DNA of 64,000 nt from CAYXFD01 sp964464175 (lineage in GTDB: Bacteria > Cloacimonadota > Cloacimonadia > Cloacimonadales > JAJBBL01). This document shows positions 26,532 to 35,608 of this stretch, piece by piece. A program made the translations under genes and the position numbers. Position 1 is the first letter of the stretch, and the number at the start of each line of letters is the position of its first letter. The stretch lies in assembly GCA_964464175.1 (NCBI GenBank), contig CAYXFD010000013.1, positions 13,434-77,433 of the forward strand. Direction: 5' to 3'. The notes below the pieces were generated by a model that worked only from the letters and a program-made list of their open reading frames with translations, was not told the origin of the DNA and searched no databases.

Positions 26532-28589
26532 TTAATTAACGATTAACATCTTTCTTATTACCGTTTGCTTAGTATTGGTTAGTTTGTAAAAATATACGCC
26601 GCTGACAACTTTTCTATTTCTTTCATTTTTCCCATCCCATATAACCTTACCTATATTATCGGCTGAAAGCTCCAAACCTGTCAAGGTTTTAATCAACTGT
26701 CCTTTGACATTGTGAATAGTAATGACAGCATCGTTAGCGAGTTGACCGTCTGGTACAGAGAAGGGGATAACGACATAATTACCTGTTGTCCGGTCGGTTC
26801 CTGTCTTATTGAGGAAAAAGGGATTGGGATAACTCGGAAGGAGTTTTAGGGAAGTATCAGTTAGCGGGAGTGTGTCGTCATCAGTGTTTGTAGTAGAAAA
26901 CCAGGCTATAGAATTCAAAAGCATATCGGAACGGTCATTGTAGTTGTCAATTGCTTCGAAACCGAAAGCTAAATAGATAATCTTGGCATTTCTGCCGTAG
27001 TGTAGAGAACGAATACCGGCAACTGAGTCGTCTCCGTTATGATAGTGAAGAATGGGAAAGGAACTATCTCTGAGAGGGGCGATGACTTCCGGTGAATATT
27101 GATTATCAGCACCGTCACCCTCGGCGATCGCAAAGTTCAAGCCATCTGTGATTAGATCATCTTCCACTCCACTGACAGACCGGCTGTCAGTATCTGCGGT
27201 AATTAAGTCGGACTGGAGGTAGTCATGATAAAAAGAGGGATCAGAATAGAGTGGATTAGAAATCAGGTCTTTTCCGATATTCTGTCCGGAGAGGAATAGG
27301 TTGTATCCGTTATCGAGAAACGAACGTAAGAATGATGTTTCTGTGAGGGTCAGGGCAGGTTCCCGTTCTCCTGTAATCCAGATCAGGGTATCGAAATAAG
27401 GGGTTATTGAATCCGAAATATCAGCATAGACCGTGTTCCAAACCCCGTAGGAATATTGGCTCTCTTCTAATACAGCAGTGGAATAGTCTTCGTAATTCGA
27501 CCACCCGTCACTGTCAATAATGAGCAGGTCAACATCATTTGTTAGATAGCGGAAGGGGATGTTATAATCATCAGGGAAAAGAGAGGATTGAACTGTAAAA
27601 TGATAGTCCATCATTCCGGCTTCGTCGGGGATGACATTAGCATGAAAACTTCTGACTTCACCTGATTCAAGGGGGAAATCATAAGGTCCAATATAACACA
27701 GACCATCTTCGTCACAAAAAGAGGTAAGCCAGCCAGCGGGAGCATTATCGATCATAATATTGATTGTCAGATCAATAGAGTCTCCAGGATTGAATAAAGA
27801 AAAGTACTCAACTTCAAATAATCCCGTTGCAGGTCCGATATCCATTCTCTTGTTCGGTACGACTGCTCTCAGGTTATATGCAGGAGAGGGGTAAGTCGAA
27901 GCAGCCTGAACAATATCTCCCTCTGAATCAACGACATAGACTAAGGCAGAGAGATTGTTTTCATCCCAGGAAGGTTCAGTAGAAAAGGAGGTATTCAGGG
28001 TAATGGTATTATTCTGACCGGAGAGCGAAAAAATCTCTTGTTCTATCGTCCTTGCTAAATTTGTCAGTTCATTTGAGACGTTATCTTCTATCAGAATAAA
28101 GCGGGTAGTGGCATTTTGAAACTCTTCTGTGTCCGATAACATAGTGATCATGATCTCAATGTTTCCTGAGGCAGTGTCAAAATTCAAAATCTCTATCTGC
28201 AAGGGCGAAGGTGAATAATAATCCTTCTCCACGAGTGCCTGGTAGGGGAGACCATTGCTGAGCGGAAAATTTACCCCGGTTATTCTTGCCTTGCCGTTAA
28301 CTATAAAGGAAGGGAATTCGCTGACCGAATATTCCTGGACAAGATTTTCGATTTCCGGTGCTGAGTACTGACCACTGTTCTGAGAGGTATAATAACGAAC
28401 AGGAATAACATCTCCGGAGGAATACCTGTTCTGTAATTCATCAATACCGCTATAGGCTTCGGCAGCATCAGGGCTCCAACTGGCAGTAATCAATTCTGCT
28501 ACAATCAGTCTCGGCTGGTAAGGGAGTTCCCCAAAGAGAAGGGTGAGTGATATACTAAAAAGCAGGATGATCAATAAGAAAACTTTCAT
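26532..28589 (-). CDS. secreted protein with cysteine-less thioredoxin-like domain and sorting domain
   Basis: 685 residues. Signal peptide ~1-19 (ends LLFGEL). The next ~230 residues align in layout with the thioredoxin-like region of the neighbouring 754-residue protein (VAELITASWSPDAAEAYSGI against an MFTSTTCPSC-type motif), but both active-site cysteines are replaced (SPDA), so disulfide exchange is not expected. The middle region (~240-590) contains a GATase/unfoldase-like layout with LLIIDSDGW and TLIWITGEREP, which I cannot assign firmly. The end carries a sorting domain (YPNPFFLNKTGTDR, NVKGQLIKTL, KMLIVN). AGGAGG precedes the ATG. It is transcribed just upstream of the CPSC-containing protein. 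Confidence 0.8.
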   Translation of the reverse strand: MKVFLLIILLFSISLTLLFGELPYQPRLIVAELITASWSPDAAEAYSGIDELQNRYSSGDVIPVRYYTSQNSGQYSAPEIENLVQEYSVSEFPSFIVNGKARITGVNFPLSNGLPYQALVEKDYYSPSPLQIEILNFDTASGNIEIMITMLSDTEEFQNATTRFILIEDNVSNELTNLARTIEQEIFSLSGQNNTITLNTSFSTEPSWDENNLSALVYVVDSEGDIVQAASTYPSPAYNLRAVVPNKRMDIGPATGLFEVEYFSLFNPGDSIDLTINIMIDNAPAGWLTSFCDEDGLCYIGPYDFPLESGEVRSFHANVIPDEAGMMDYHFTVQSSLFPDDYNIPFRYLTNDVDLLIIDSDGWSNYEDYSTAVLEESQYSYGVWNTVYADISDSITPYFDTLIWITGEREPALTLTETSFLRSFLDNGYNLFLSGQNIGKDLISNPLYSDPSFYHDYLQSDLITADTDSRSVSGVEDDLITDGLNFAIAEGDGADNQYSPEVIAPLRDSSFPILHYHNGDDSVAGIRSLHYGRNAKIIYLAFGFEAIDNYNDRSDMLLNSIAWFSTTNTDDDTLPLTDTSLKLLPSYPNPFFLNKTGTDRTTGNYVVIPFSVPDGQLANDAVITIHNVKGQLIKTLTGLELSADNIGKVIWDGKNERNRKVVSGVYFYKLTNTKQTVIRKMLIVN

Positions 28590-28721
28590 TCCAACCTCCT
28601 TCGGTTTTGTTCTCTAAAAAATTATAGCGCTATGGCTTGCAGCCATTTTCTTTCACTAAGATCGCTGAACTGTGGCATTTGTTCCTTCGGCAGCTTTGTC
28701 AGTAAATACCGTTTCCAGTGA

Positions 28722-30164
28722 TCAGAATCTCGTTATCAGGTCTAACCGTAATCCTTGAAACGGGGTAGTATAATAGCATACTCCGCTTCGGCAAACTTTG
28801 CCTCCTCTCTCTTCTCCGACAAATAACTTCAGTTCGGTATGTGAAAAAAGGTCTGCTGTCGCTTCCAGTCCAAACCAGTTTCGGTTGTCTGCCGGGTTAC
28901 TTAGTTCATTGAATTCCAACTCTGATATCAAAGAGAGTGACAAGTTCCTGAAAAAGATATCGAATTGCAGGAGCGGCTTGTAAATTTCCCTCTCTGAATC
29001 CTGCCTGGTCTCTTCCCGATATCCGAATTCAGTGCGAAGATGTACCGGTAAAGTGAAAAGAGCAAAATCGAAAAGCAGTGCCGGAGTAATCTCCTTGTAC
29101 CAGAGTTCCCAATCTTTGTCTATTGTCTCGAACTGAGCATATTCCAAACCTAAGATGAAACTATCAAAATCTTTTCTCCCTTCGATAAAGAGATCACTCT
29201 GCCTGATAGAAAAACTGCTGTTCCAGGCTTCGGAATAGATAACTGAAATCTCGGTAGTGAAGTCGGGAATATATCTGAGTTGCCCGAGTAATCCTTCTTC
29301 ATCGGCTCCAGGCTGAATCCTCTCGGAGAGAGGTTCTTCACTGGCATTCAGAGTGGGGAGGTCATTCATTCGATCATCGAAACGGTCATATCTCTTATAA
29401 CCCGAAGAGATGGTGAAATTTCCAAGATAAGTGTTTGCCATACCGTAAAGAGCTTGTCCCCGGAATTCGCCGGCTATATTCCTGTAGGTCTTTGTCTCGG
29501 CATATTCAGCATAAAAATCGTAGAGATCGGTAAGCAGCTCGATCCTGCTTCCGGCGGTAATTCTGGTGCTGTACTTACTATCGATTCGTTGAACCTCTTG
29601 CCTGGTGAAACTGAAACCTAACTGGTTAAACCAGAGAAAGGGGAGTGAATAATCCAACCCCCCGATGATATCCTTGCGGTTAACATTATTCTCACTGGGA
29701 AGAGTGGCATATAGTGCCTTTAAATTATGATCTCCTGAACTTAAGCGTAAGTTCAGGCCGGTTAAGCGGGTATCGTGATCATAAGCCTTATCTCTGAAAG
29801 CTCTCATTATAATACCGTTACCGAAGAATTCGGAAAAAGAGCCGGCACGTACTCTGGAAGCAGGTAAACTGATTTGGATATATCTTTCATCCCAGCGGTA
29901 ATCAAGGTCACTATGATGTAATACTTCGATAGCCTGAAACTGATCATATTTCGGTAATTCGGCGATAAATGACATACCGGCTTCGATATTTTTATAGTTC
30001 AATCTTAGGGTAGTTTCGTTGTAGAAGTAATTGGAAAGGGAATCTTCTGCTGCTTTATAAATGAACTGAGCTTCATTGATCCCCGACAGGCTGAAGTCTC
30101 CGTAACAGAGGCTGAGAGAGAAGAATACCAGTAAGAAGAATGATAAGAATACACTTTTATTCAT
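28722..30164 (-). CDS. outer-membrane beta-barrel protein (DUF6029-like)
   Basis: 480 residues with a signal peptide (ends LCYGDF) and long runs of alternating residues. The C-terminal residue is Phe (LDLITRF), the usual signal for outer-membrane barrel insertion. The block RAGSFSEFFGNGIIMRAFRD and the following LTGLNLRLSSGDHNLKALYA match the pattern of the DUF6029 family of FCB-group bacteria. Function unknown. The ATG overlaps the stop of the thioredoxin gene by 4 nt (ATGA), so it is translationally coupled and belongs to the redox operon. It could be the outer-membrane partner or a client of the exported thioredoxins; that is inference. Confidence 0.75.
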   Translation of the reverse strand: MNKSVFLSFFLLVFFSLSLCYGDFSLSGINEAQFIYKAAEDSLSNYFYNETTLRLNYKNIEAGMSFIAELPKYDQFQAIEVLHHSDLDYRWDERYIQISLPASRVRAGSFSEFFGNGIIMRAFRDKAYDHDTRLTGLNLRLSSGDHNLKALYATLPSENNVNRKDIIGGLDYSLPFLWFNQLGFSFTRQEVQRIDSKYSTRITAGSRIELLTDLYDFYAEYAETKTYRNIAGEFRGQALYGMANTYLGNFTISSGYKRYDRFDDRMNDLPTLNASEEPLSERIQPGADEEGLLGQLRYIPDFTTEISVIYSEAWNSSFSIRQSDLFIEGRKDFDSFILGLEYAQFETIDKDWELWYKEITPALLFDFALFTLPVHLRTEFGYREETRQDSEREIYKPLLQFDIFFRNLSLSLISELEFNELSNPADNRNWFGLEATADLFSHTELKLFVGEERGGKVCRSGVCYYTTPFQGLRLDLITRF

Positions 30165-30700
30165 CTTTCTTTGTTTAACTCCTCTTGCTCTTGGTGAGGT
30201 ATAGATTCCTGTTGTTCAGACAGGATAGACAATTGCCTGGTGATTTCAGCTTTGAGTTTTTCTTCGTCTCCGCGGGTGTAACCTGTATGTTCGTACAATA
30301 TTTCCCCGGAGGGGCTGATAAGAAAAGTATGGGGAACGGTTGTAACCTGAAACTGCTTCATGATCTCCTGGTTGGTATCAAAGAGAGTGACAAAAGTATA
30401 TCTTTGTGAACGGATAAGGCTTTTGGCTCTGTTGACGGAACGGGGATTATCTATACTGATCGCTAAAAGAGTTACTTCATCATTCTCGGAATGAATCTTC
30501 TCCAGTTCCGGTAAAAGTCTCAGGCAGGGAGCACACCAGCTTGCCCAGAAATCAATGATGATCAGATCAGAACCGAGATAATCGGTAACATTGATCTCCT
30601 GATTATTGATATCAGGCAGGGTAAAACTCTGAATAGCCTCCCCCTGAAGCAGAGTTATGCTTAGCAAAAGACTGATTGTAAGCAAGATTAAATGACGCAT
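30161..30700 (-). CDS. TlpA/ResA-type exported thioredoxin
   Basis: 179 residues from the ATG at 30700, chosen because AGGAGG lies 6 nt upstream; a start 18 bases earlier lacks one. The signal peptide or membrane anchor (MRHLILLTISLLLSI) is followed by an AhpC/TSA-Redoxin fold: FWASWCAPCLRLLPELEKIH holds the CxxC (CAPC), and QVTTVPHTFLISPSG holds the cis-Pro. Proteins of this type reduce periplasmic disulfides and take electrons from CcdA/DsbD. It sits 32 nt after the Omp28-like lipoprotein gene and overlaps the barrel gene by 4 nt. The upstream dsbD makes it the natural electron acceptor. Confidence 0.9.
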   Translation of the reverse strand: MRHLILLTISLLLSITLLQGEAIQSFTLPDINNQEINVTDYLGSDLIIIDFWASWCAPCLRLLPELEKIHSENDEVTLLAISIDNPRSVNRAKSLIRSQRYTFVTLFDTNQEIMKQFQVTTVPHTFLISPSGEILYEHTGYTRGDEEKLKAEITRQLSILSEQQESIPHQEQEELNKER

Positions 30701-30732
30701 TATTAACCTCCTGTTCAATGCAGGTCAAAATA

Positions 30733-31869
30733 TTAGTGCCGGCTACCCGGTATCTCTATTTCATATTCATATACATTATGAACGAAACAGGTATCCTCAT
30801 CATAGTTATCCTCAACCGTCTGGATCCAGACGACCAGACGAGAATCATTAAAACTGAAGTCCGGAATCGATAACTCTGCGTTAAGGATACTGTTTAGATC
30901 ATCGGCAGAGAGTGAAACACTACCTTTGGCTATAACTACATTTCGGCAAGGTTCTCCAGCTGCATTATTGACGTCTGTCTCCTTATCAATCAAGGCATAA
31001 CGCAACTGCAGATCCGGCTGGTCTGTGATCATCGTTTCAGCGGTCAGAGCAAAAGAAAGGACTTCTTGGTTTATGGTGTAATCAAATCCCGTTAGGAGAT
31101 AATCTGCCTCCAGAGCAAAATACTGAGAGATAGCAAAATTGTAAGCAGGATAACTTTCTGTGGGATGACCGCCCGAGATCTTAAGCTGTCCCTGAACGAT
31201 TCCTATTGGTAAGGAAAGAGGCAGTTCATAGTATTCGAGAATGTCGTTGTGACCAAAAGCAAGCTGGTCGGAAATATGATATTCAATATAATAGAAAGCC
31301 TCTCCATAGAGTTGTTTCAAATCATTAAGAGCAGCTTCAACATAAGGACAATTAGGACACCAGGTTGCAGTAAACAGTTCTACTAAAACTTTTCTATCAA
31401 AGGTTTCAGTCCCATTTTGCCGGTTACCTATGAAAAGAAAGTTATGCTCTTCATCAAGGCAATATTCAGTGAAAGTTGTATCTATTCCGGCAGTAGTATC
31501 CCGGATGATCAGACTGAAGGTGAGTGAAATGCCCCCGCTGTCGGGGAGAACATGGAAAATCTGGAGCTCTTCCGTTACAAGCTCTGTTAAACCGTGGTAA
31601 TAGTTTTCAACATCACTTTTTAAGCTCCCGTCATTGAGATAATCATCACTGTAATAAACCATTACCGGGGTCAGATCATTCCCGAGAAGAGCAGTCCGCA
31701 AGATTTCGGTAAATCCTTCCAGATGTTCGTCAAAAGCCTGAGATATGTCATTTCCGTTTGGATCAGCGGGCTGGAAAGAATTATCGAATCTGTTGCAGGA
31801 AAAAAGCAGCAATGCTATGAGAAATAGGCATAACTTAAAAATATTATTGCTAAACATCGATTTATTCAT
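30733..31869 (-). CDS. Omp28-like lipoprotein with thioredoxin CxxC motif
   Basis: 378 residues. The N-terminus is a lipoprotein signal with a lipobox (LLLFSC followed by Asn), so it is lipid-anchored. The central domain shows LVELFTATWCPNCPYVEAAL, an Omp28/thioredoxin-fold active site with CPNC, followed by a cis-Pro-like LSLPIGIVQG. The C-terminal ~120 residues are beta-rich. A GGAG lies 7 nt before the ATG, and the start overlaps the end of dsbD by 8 nt, so translation is coupled. The position between dsbD and a TlpA-type thioredoxin points to disulfide exchange at the periplasmic face of a membrane. Confidence 0.85.
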   Translation of the reverse strand: MNKSMFSNNIFKLCLFLIALLLFSCNRFDNSFQPADPNGNDISQAFDEHLEGFTEILRTALLGNDLTPVMVYYSDDYLNDGSLKSDVENYYHGLTELVTEELQIFHVLPDSGGISLTFSLIIRDTTAGIDTTFTEYCLDEEHNFLFIGNRQNGTETFDRKVLVELFTATWCPNCPYVEAALNDLKQLYGEAFYYIEYHISDQLAFGHNDILEYYELPLSLPIGIVQGQLKISGGHPTESYPAYNFAISQYFALEADYLLTGFDYTINQEVLSFALTAETMITDQPDLQLRYALIDKETDVNNAAGEPCRNVVIAKGSVSLSADDLNSILNAELSIPDFSFNDSRLVVWIQTVEDNYDEDTCFVHNVYEYEIEIPGSRH

Positions 31870-32701
31870 CTATTCGCTCCAATACATCAAAGACCATTCT
31901 TTTGGTTATTATTTCCGGCAGTAACACCGGCTCTTCAATGCCGGGCAGATAAAAGACATAGACTGGGACACCGACTCTGCCATAACTCTGTATCCAGGAG
32001 AATATGGTTTCATCATAACTGGTAAAATCTGCGATAAAGAGCTCTACTCCCTTTCTTTCAAACGCTGCCTGAACGTCATCAGCATAAAGCACTGTAATCT
32101 CATTCGTATAGCAGGTAGTACACCATTTCGCAGTAAAATCTATAAAGACGGGAATTCCTGCTTCCTGAAGTTCGTGAATTCTTTCGGGTGAAAAAGTCTG
32201 CCATCTTCCCTTGACCATACCAGATTCTGATTCCTGTTCGAAAGTCTGTTCCTGAAAACGGAGAGTGTTATTGCCTACCATAACGACCAGAAGAATGGCA
32301 ATCAGCAGGGCGAGAATCTTTTTAAAGGTTGAAAACTCAGGTCGGAAATATCTTCCGATTATCCTGAAGGCTACCGCAAGAGAGAGGAGAAAGAAAACTA
32401 CTGAGAATAATCCGCTTCCGCCCAATTGATAATAGAGAACCTGCAGCATTTTGATAGCCCAGAAGAGGAGTAAAAATCCCATAAGCTCTTTCAGGACATT
32501 CATCCACTCTCCCGGTTTGGGCAGTTTACTAACAAATCTCGGTTTAAAGGCAATGAGGATAAAGGGCAGAGCCATACCCAAGCCTATAAGCAGGAACATA
32601 GCGAGAATTATCACTGGTCTTTGAGCAAAGGCAAAAGCTAAGGCAGCACCAAGGATCGGGGCAGTACAGGGAGTACCGAGAAGAACAGCAAAAACTCCCA
32701 T
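31862..32701 (-). CDS. dsbD: DsbD, C-terminal part (transmembrane half 2 and thioredoxin domain), separated by a frameshift
   Basis: This frame picks up DsbD exactly where the upstream frame loses it. GVFAVLLGTPCTAPILG is the second conserved Cys segment of the membrane domain; more membrane helices follow, then a periplasmic thioredoxin domain with FTAKWCTTCYTNE and VGVPVYVFYLPG. Full-length DsbD carries electrons from cytoplasmic thioredoxin to exported thiol proteins, passing through these Cys pairs. Joining is restored by removing one base from the CCC run at 32697-32699 (GGG on the coding strand). The ATG at 32701 is internal and lacks its own ribosome binding site, so independent translation is unlikely. 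The stop overlaps the lipoprotein start. Confidence 0.85.
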   Translation of the reverse strand: MGVFAVLLGTPCTAPILGAALAFAFAQRPVIILAMFLLIGLGMALPFILIAFKPRFVSKLPKPGEWMNVLKELMGFLLLFWAIKMLQVLYYQLGGSGLFSVVFFLLSLAVAFRIIGRYFRPEFSTFKKILALLIAILLVVMVGNNTLRFQEQTFEQESESGMVKGRWQTFSPERIHELQEAGIPVFIDFTAKWCTTCYTNEITVLYADDVQAAFERKGVELFIADFTSYDETIFSWIQSYGRVGVPVYVFYLPGIEEPVLLPEIITKRMVFDVLERIDE

Positions 32702-33563
32702 TAAAGAACGAGCCGGCCAATCCTCTTTTACTGGTCATTTTGGCAGTAACTTTAGCATCGGGAAGGGAAATGACGAAAACATCGAAGAGCGAAAGCGAGA
32801 AGACAAAGATGACAGAGGTAAGAACAAGAACAAAGATCGGGTTCTGGAACTGAAATCCCCAGCCGACATATTCTCCCGACGCTTTCAGAATGATAACAAT
32901 TATGGCTAAAGAGAGAAAAGAAAAGAGAATCCCTAAGGAATAGGTGAGAGAATTGAGGGTAATCTTCTTTTTATCCGCTTGACTGTCCTTGATCAGAGTA
33001 AAGGCACGAAGAGAGAGGACAGGAAGGACACAAGGAGTAAGATTGAGTATTATTCCCCCTAACAAGGCAAAAAGAAGATAGAGCAGGATCGGTTCCTGAG
33101 TTGGAGAGGTTGAGGATGGCAGAACTTCCAGGGTCGTCTTCAATTCTTCCTCTTCCGGCATTATACAGGTGCCTGTGTTATCATAACAGAGCTGGTACCC
33201 TGCCGTTATAGCTAACTCGTAACTGCCGGGTTCGGCATCATGAGTGATGTTAAGCTCCCGGGTTAACACAACTTCTCCATAGAGATGAATGAAACCGTCA
33301 GCTTCTATCTTTCCCGTGGGATAGACTATCTCTTCGAGAGTAATTCCCGGTATTTCAGCAACCTCGAAGAAAAAATAGTCTTCCTGCAGGATCTGGTGCA
33401 AACCTTCCGGAAAGACATAGGTTACCTGGATTTTTCCTCTGCTGCCGGTCTCGATTACTTCCGGCTCTAATCTTACCGATACTTCAGCTTGTTGTGAAAA
33501 AAGAAAGCTGCAGGCGAATAAAAACACTATAATTATGCTGACTCTGTAGCGCAAACTCTTCAT
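32544..33563 (-). CDS. dsbD: DsbD, N-terminal part (periplasmic domain and transmembrane half 1), frameshifted at its end
   Basis: The start is the ATG at 33563, with GGAG 9 nt upstream; an ATG 15 bases earlier has none. A signal peptide (ends FLFSQQ) precedes a periplasmic DsbD-alpha-like domain (~22-160). The membrane domain begins near LLYLLFALLGGIILN and contains the first conserved Cys in NLTPCVLPVLSLRAF. Sequence is normal up to AGSFFNG near 32698 and then turns into out-of-frame Cys- and Ser-rich nonsense for about 50 codons. The other fragment continues in the +1-shifted frame. Either this is an assembly or sequencing error in a homopolymer, or a genuine broken gene. It follows the glycosyltransferase stop by about 37 nt. 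Confidence 0.85.
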   Translation of the reverse strand: MKSLRYRVSIIIVFLFACSFLFSQQAEVSVRLEPEVIETGSRGKIQVTYVFPEGLHQILQEDYFFFEVAEIPGITLEEIVYPTGKIEADGFIHLYGEVVLTRELNITHDAEPGSYELAITAGYQLCYDNTGTCIMPEEEELKTTLEVLPSSTSPTQEPILLYLLFALLGGIILNLTPCVLPVLSLRAFTLIKDSQADKKKITLNSLTYSLGILFSFLSLAIIVIILKASGEYVGWGFQFQNPIFVLVLTSVIFVFSLSLFDVFVISLPDAKVTAKMTSKRGLAGSFFNGSFCCSSRYSLYCPDPWCCLSFCLCSKTSDNSRYVPAYRLGYGSALYPHCL

Positions 33564-33600
33564 ATTACTTAACTCCATCTAAAAAATTGTGTCTAAATAT

Positions 33601-35331
33601 TTATTCAGTTTTTTGGTCAGCTTTAAAGAATTCTCCCGCATTCTTTTGCCAACTTAGTTTGTGAGCGTACTCTCTTGCCTGCTCGTATAGCTGCTTTCTC
33701 ATTTGTTCATCCTTGGGGAGAAGATCGAAAATATCTCTACCCTGCTTTCTGAACAGCTTGTTTTCCAAATCTGTTCTTTCCTGGGCAGAGATATTGAGGA
33801 GAATCTGGTCGTCAGTGAGGTCAACTTCGGAAAAATCGATCCAATGATAAGGTTTTAGTGATGTTTCTCTGAAACAGGAATCAAGTAAAAAAGAACATCC
33901 GCATTGTCTGCTAAGAATAGCGGTACCTCCAAAGGGAACTGTTTCGATTTGAGCTATGCCGAAAGGTTCATAAATAGAAAAGCCAAGTTCGGCATCAGAG
34001 CCGTAACGTAAATCGGAAAATGTTGTTCCTTCCGGTATCCTCTTTCCGGTTACTTCCTGTGAAAAACCGTATTGATTGATGAAAACCCCTTTAATGGATA
34101 TTGATTTAGCATTGAATAGTTTCAGGGAATTATAAACATCCCTTTCATAATCTATCAGATCGGGATAACCCTCAGTATGAAGGAGCGGCCAGCCGTATTC
34201 TTTCTCCATTCTCATAATATCATTCGGGTCTCTGCCACTGCTGATCAAACTCGATAAAAGAATATAGAACCCTTTCAAATTATGCTCTGAAAAGTAGTTA
34301 TCCATCTCTTCCAAAAAACGGATATCCCGCCATAACCCTTTACTGATTACTAATCTTGTAACATGAGTAAAGATAACTTCCGGAGTGAAATTGAAGAGAG
34401 TTTCACAATAATCTGCTAATCTCTGACGCGATACAGTCTTCTTTTCGTAGTCCATACTGTTCGTAGGGACGCCGTTATAGACGACATGGATCCTTTCCGC
34501 TTTCACTTCAGGCTGTAAATATCTGTATTCTTGCTTTATCCAGTCCCCGACAGCAATAATATCATCGAAGTGGATGGCCAGTTTAATTAATTCATTACGG
34601 TAATTGTTTTTCTGAGAACCGAATCTCTCTTCCAGAGGAATTTGTCTTTCACTATCCCTGAGCATTAAGTTGTAAAAAGTGATGTCATGACCCGGAATTC
34701 TCTCTACCAAAGCACGAGCAGTGGAAACCTCATGAGCATAGAAATACGTCCGACAGCTCTTCTTTTCTGTTAACAACAGCTTCAAACAGCTTGGGACCCC
34801 CATATATTCATGAGAAAAAGCTGTGATAACGTCTTCAGAACCGGTCAAAGACTGCATAATATCAACGAACGGTACTGCCAGCCGCACGTATTGCTCACAA
34901 TCCCAATCATTATAGGTGTCCGACTGAAACCGGAATTTCTCCCACAGCTGATACTTAAAAGTGTTAAGAGGCTCAATTCTTAGCCTCTTAATCCCAACTA
35001 TGAGTAACTCAACTTCCGTACTTTGATCGGGATGGATCTCATCATAGATATCCTTTTTGCCGTAAACTATATCAATATGATATTGCTGGCACAAATCCCG
35101 TAAGTGCGGAAAATCTTCTTCGATACCGTCTAATGAAGAGAACAGGACTCGAGAGTCTTTGCCTAATCTTTCCGGATGTAAAGAACTCTGATCATCGAAA
35201 AGAGGTCCGTAAAAGATCGTTCGGGAGAAATTCTGCTGATAAGCTTCAGTGTTACATAAACCGCTCAGAACTGAACCGATACCCCCGATTTTTTTGGCAG
35301 CCTCATGACTGATATGTATTCCGATATTCAT
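33601..35331 (-). CDS. glycogen/starch-synthase-like glycosyltransferase (GT5/GT4-type GT-B fold)
   Basis: 576 residues. The start MNIGIHISHEAAKKIGGIGS has the nucleotide-sugar glycine loop of GT5 enzymes (K-x-GG-x-G) in the form KKIGGIGSVLSG. Near the end, ELGFSIYEPFGIAQIETVPFG is the E-x7-E motif of retaining GT-B glycosyltransferases, followed by GGTAILSRQ. Between them lie the VVYNGVP acceptor-domain strand and HVTRLVISKGLWRD. ADP- or UDP-glucose polymerisation is the family's usual reaction, but the sequence is divergent from GlgA and substrate is not clear. The ribosome binding site is weak. It is the first gene of the run ending in the barrel gene; a functional link to the redox genes downstream is not obvious. 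Confidence 0.75.
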   Translation of the reverse strand: MNIGIHISHEAAKKIGGIGSVLSGLCNTEAYQQNFSRTIFYGPLFDDQSSLHPERLGKDSRVLFSSLDGIEEDFPHLRDLCQQYHIDIVYGKKDIYDEIHPDQSTEVELLIVGIKRLRIEPLNTFKYQLWEKFRFQSDTYNDWDCEQYVRLAVPFVDIMQSLTGSEDVITAFSHEYMGVPSCLKLLLTEKKSCRTYFYAHEVSTARALVERIPGHDITFYNLMLRDSERQIPLEERFGSQKNNYRNELIKLAIHFDDIIAVGDWIKQEYRYLQPEVKAERIHVVYNGVPTNSMDYEKKTVSRQRLADYCETLFNFTPEVIFTHVTRLVISKGLWRDIRFLEEMDNYFSEHNLKGFYILLSSLISSGRDPNDIMRMEKEYGWPLLHTEGYPDLIDYERDVYNSLKLFNAKSISIKGVFINQYGFSQEVTGKRIPEGTTFSDLRYGSDAELGFSIYEPFGIAQIETVPFGGTAILSRQCGCSFLLDSCFRETSLKPYHWIDFSEVDLTDDQILLNISAQERTDLENKLFRKQGRDIFDLLPKDEQMRKQLYEQAREYAHKLSWQKNAGEFFKADQKTE

Positions 35332-35608
35332 CTATTACAACCATGCTTTTTTTTAATGGATATTCTGTTGTCACTTAATATCCGGTCAAGAAAAATTATC
35401 GGGAGAAGATTTGCCGGGAATAAGCAAATTCATTAAAAGACTCTAAAGATCCGCAGATAGCCGAGAGAATAGTGTCTCATAATCATTATACCTGAACAGG
35501 ACAACCGGAGAAAATTTTTCATTGACAATTATTGTATTATTTTGAGACAGTATATGATGATGAGTTGTAAGTTAGAAGACTCATGAGAAACAGATTTACG
35601 GGGGAGTT

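Noticed and set aside
28632..28646. ATGGCT/AGCCAT hairpin as a terminator between the barrel and secreted-protein genes
   Set aside because: The stem is only 6 bp with a 3-nt loop, and on the minus strand, the direction that matters, the T-run comes only after a further ~10 nt.
35522..35556. TTGACA and TATATG as the promoter of the exported protein at 35609
   Set aside because: The spacer is 23 nt, too long for a standard promoter; similar long spacings at 4670 and 9824 made me consider a special class, but three loose examples are not enough.
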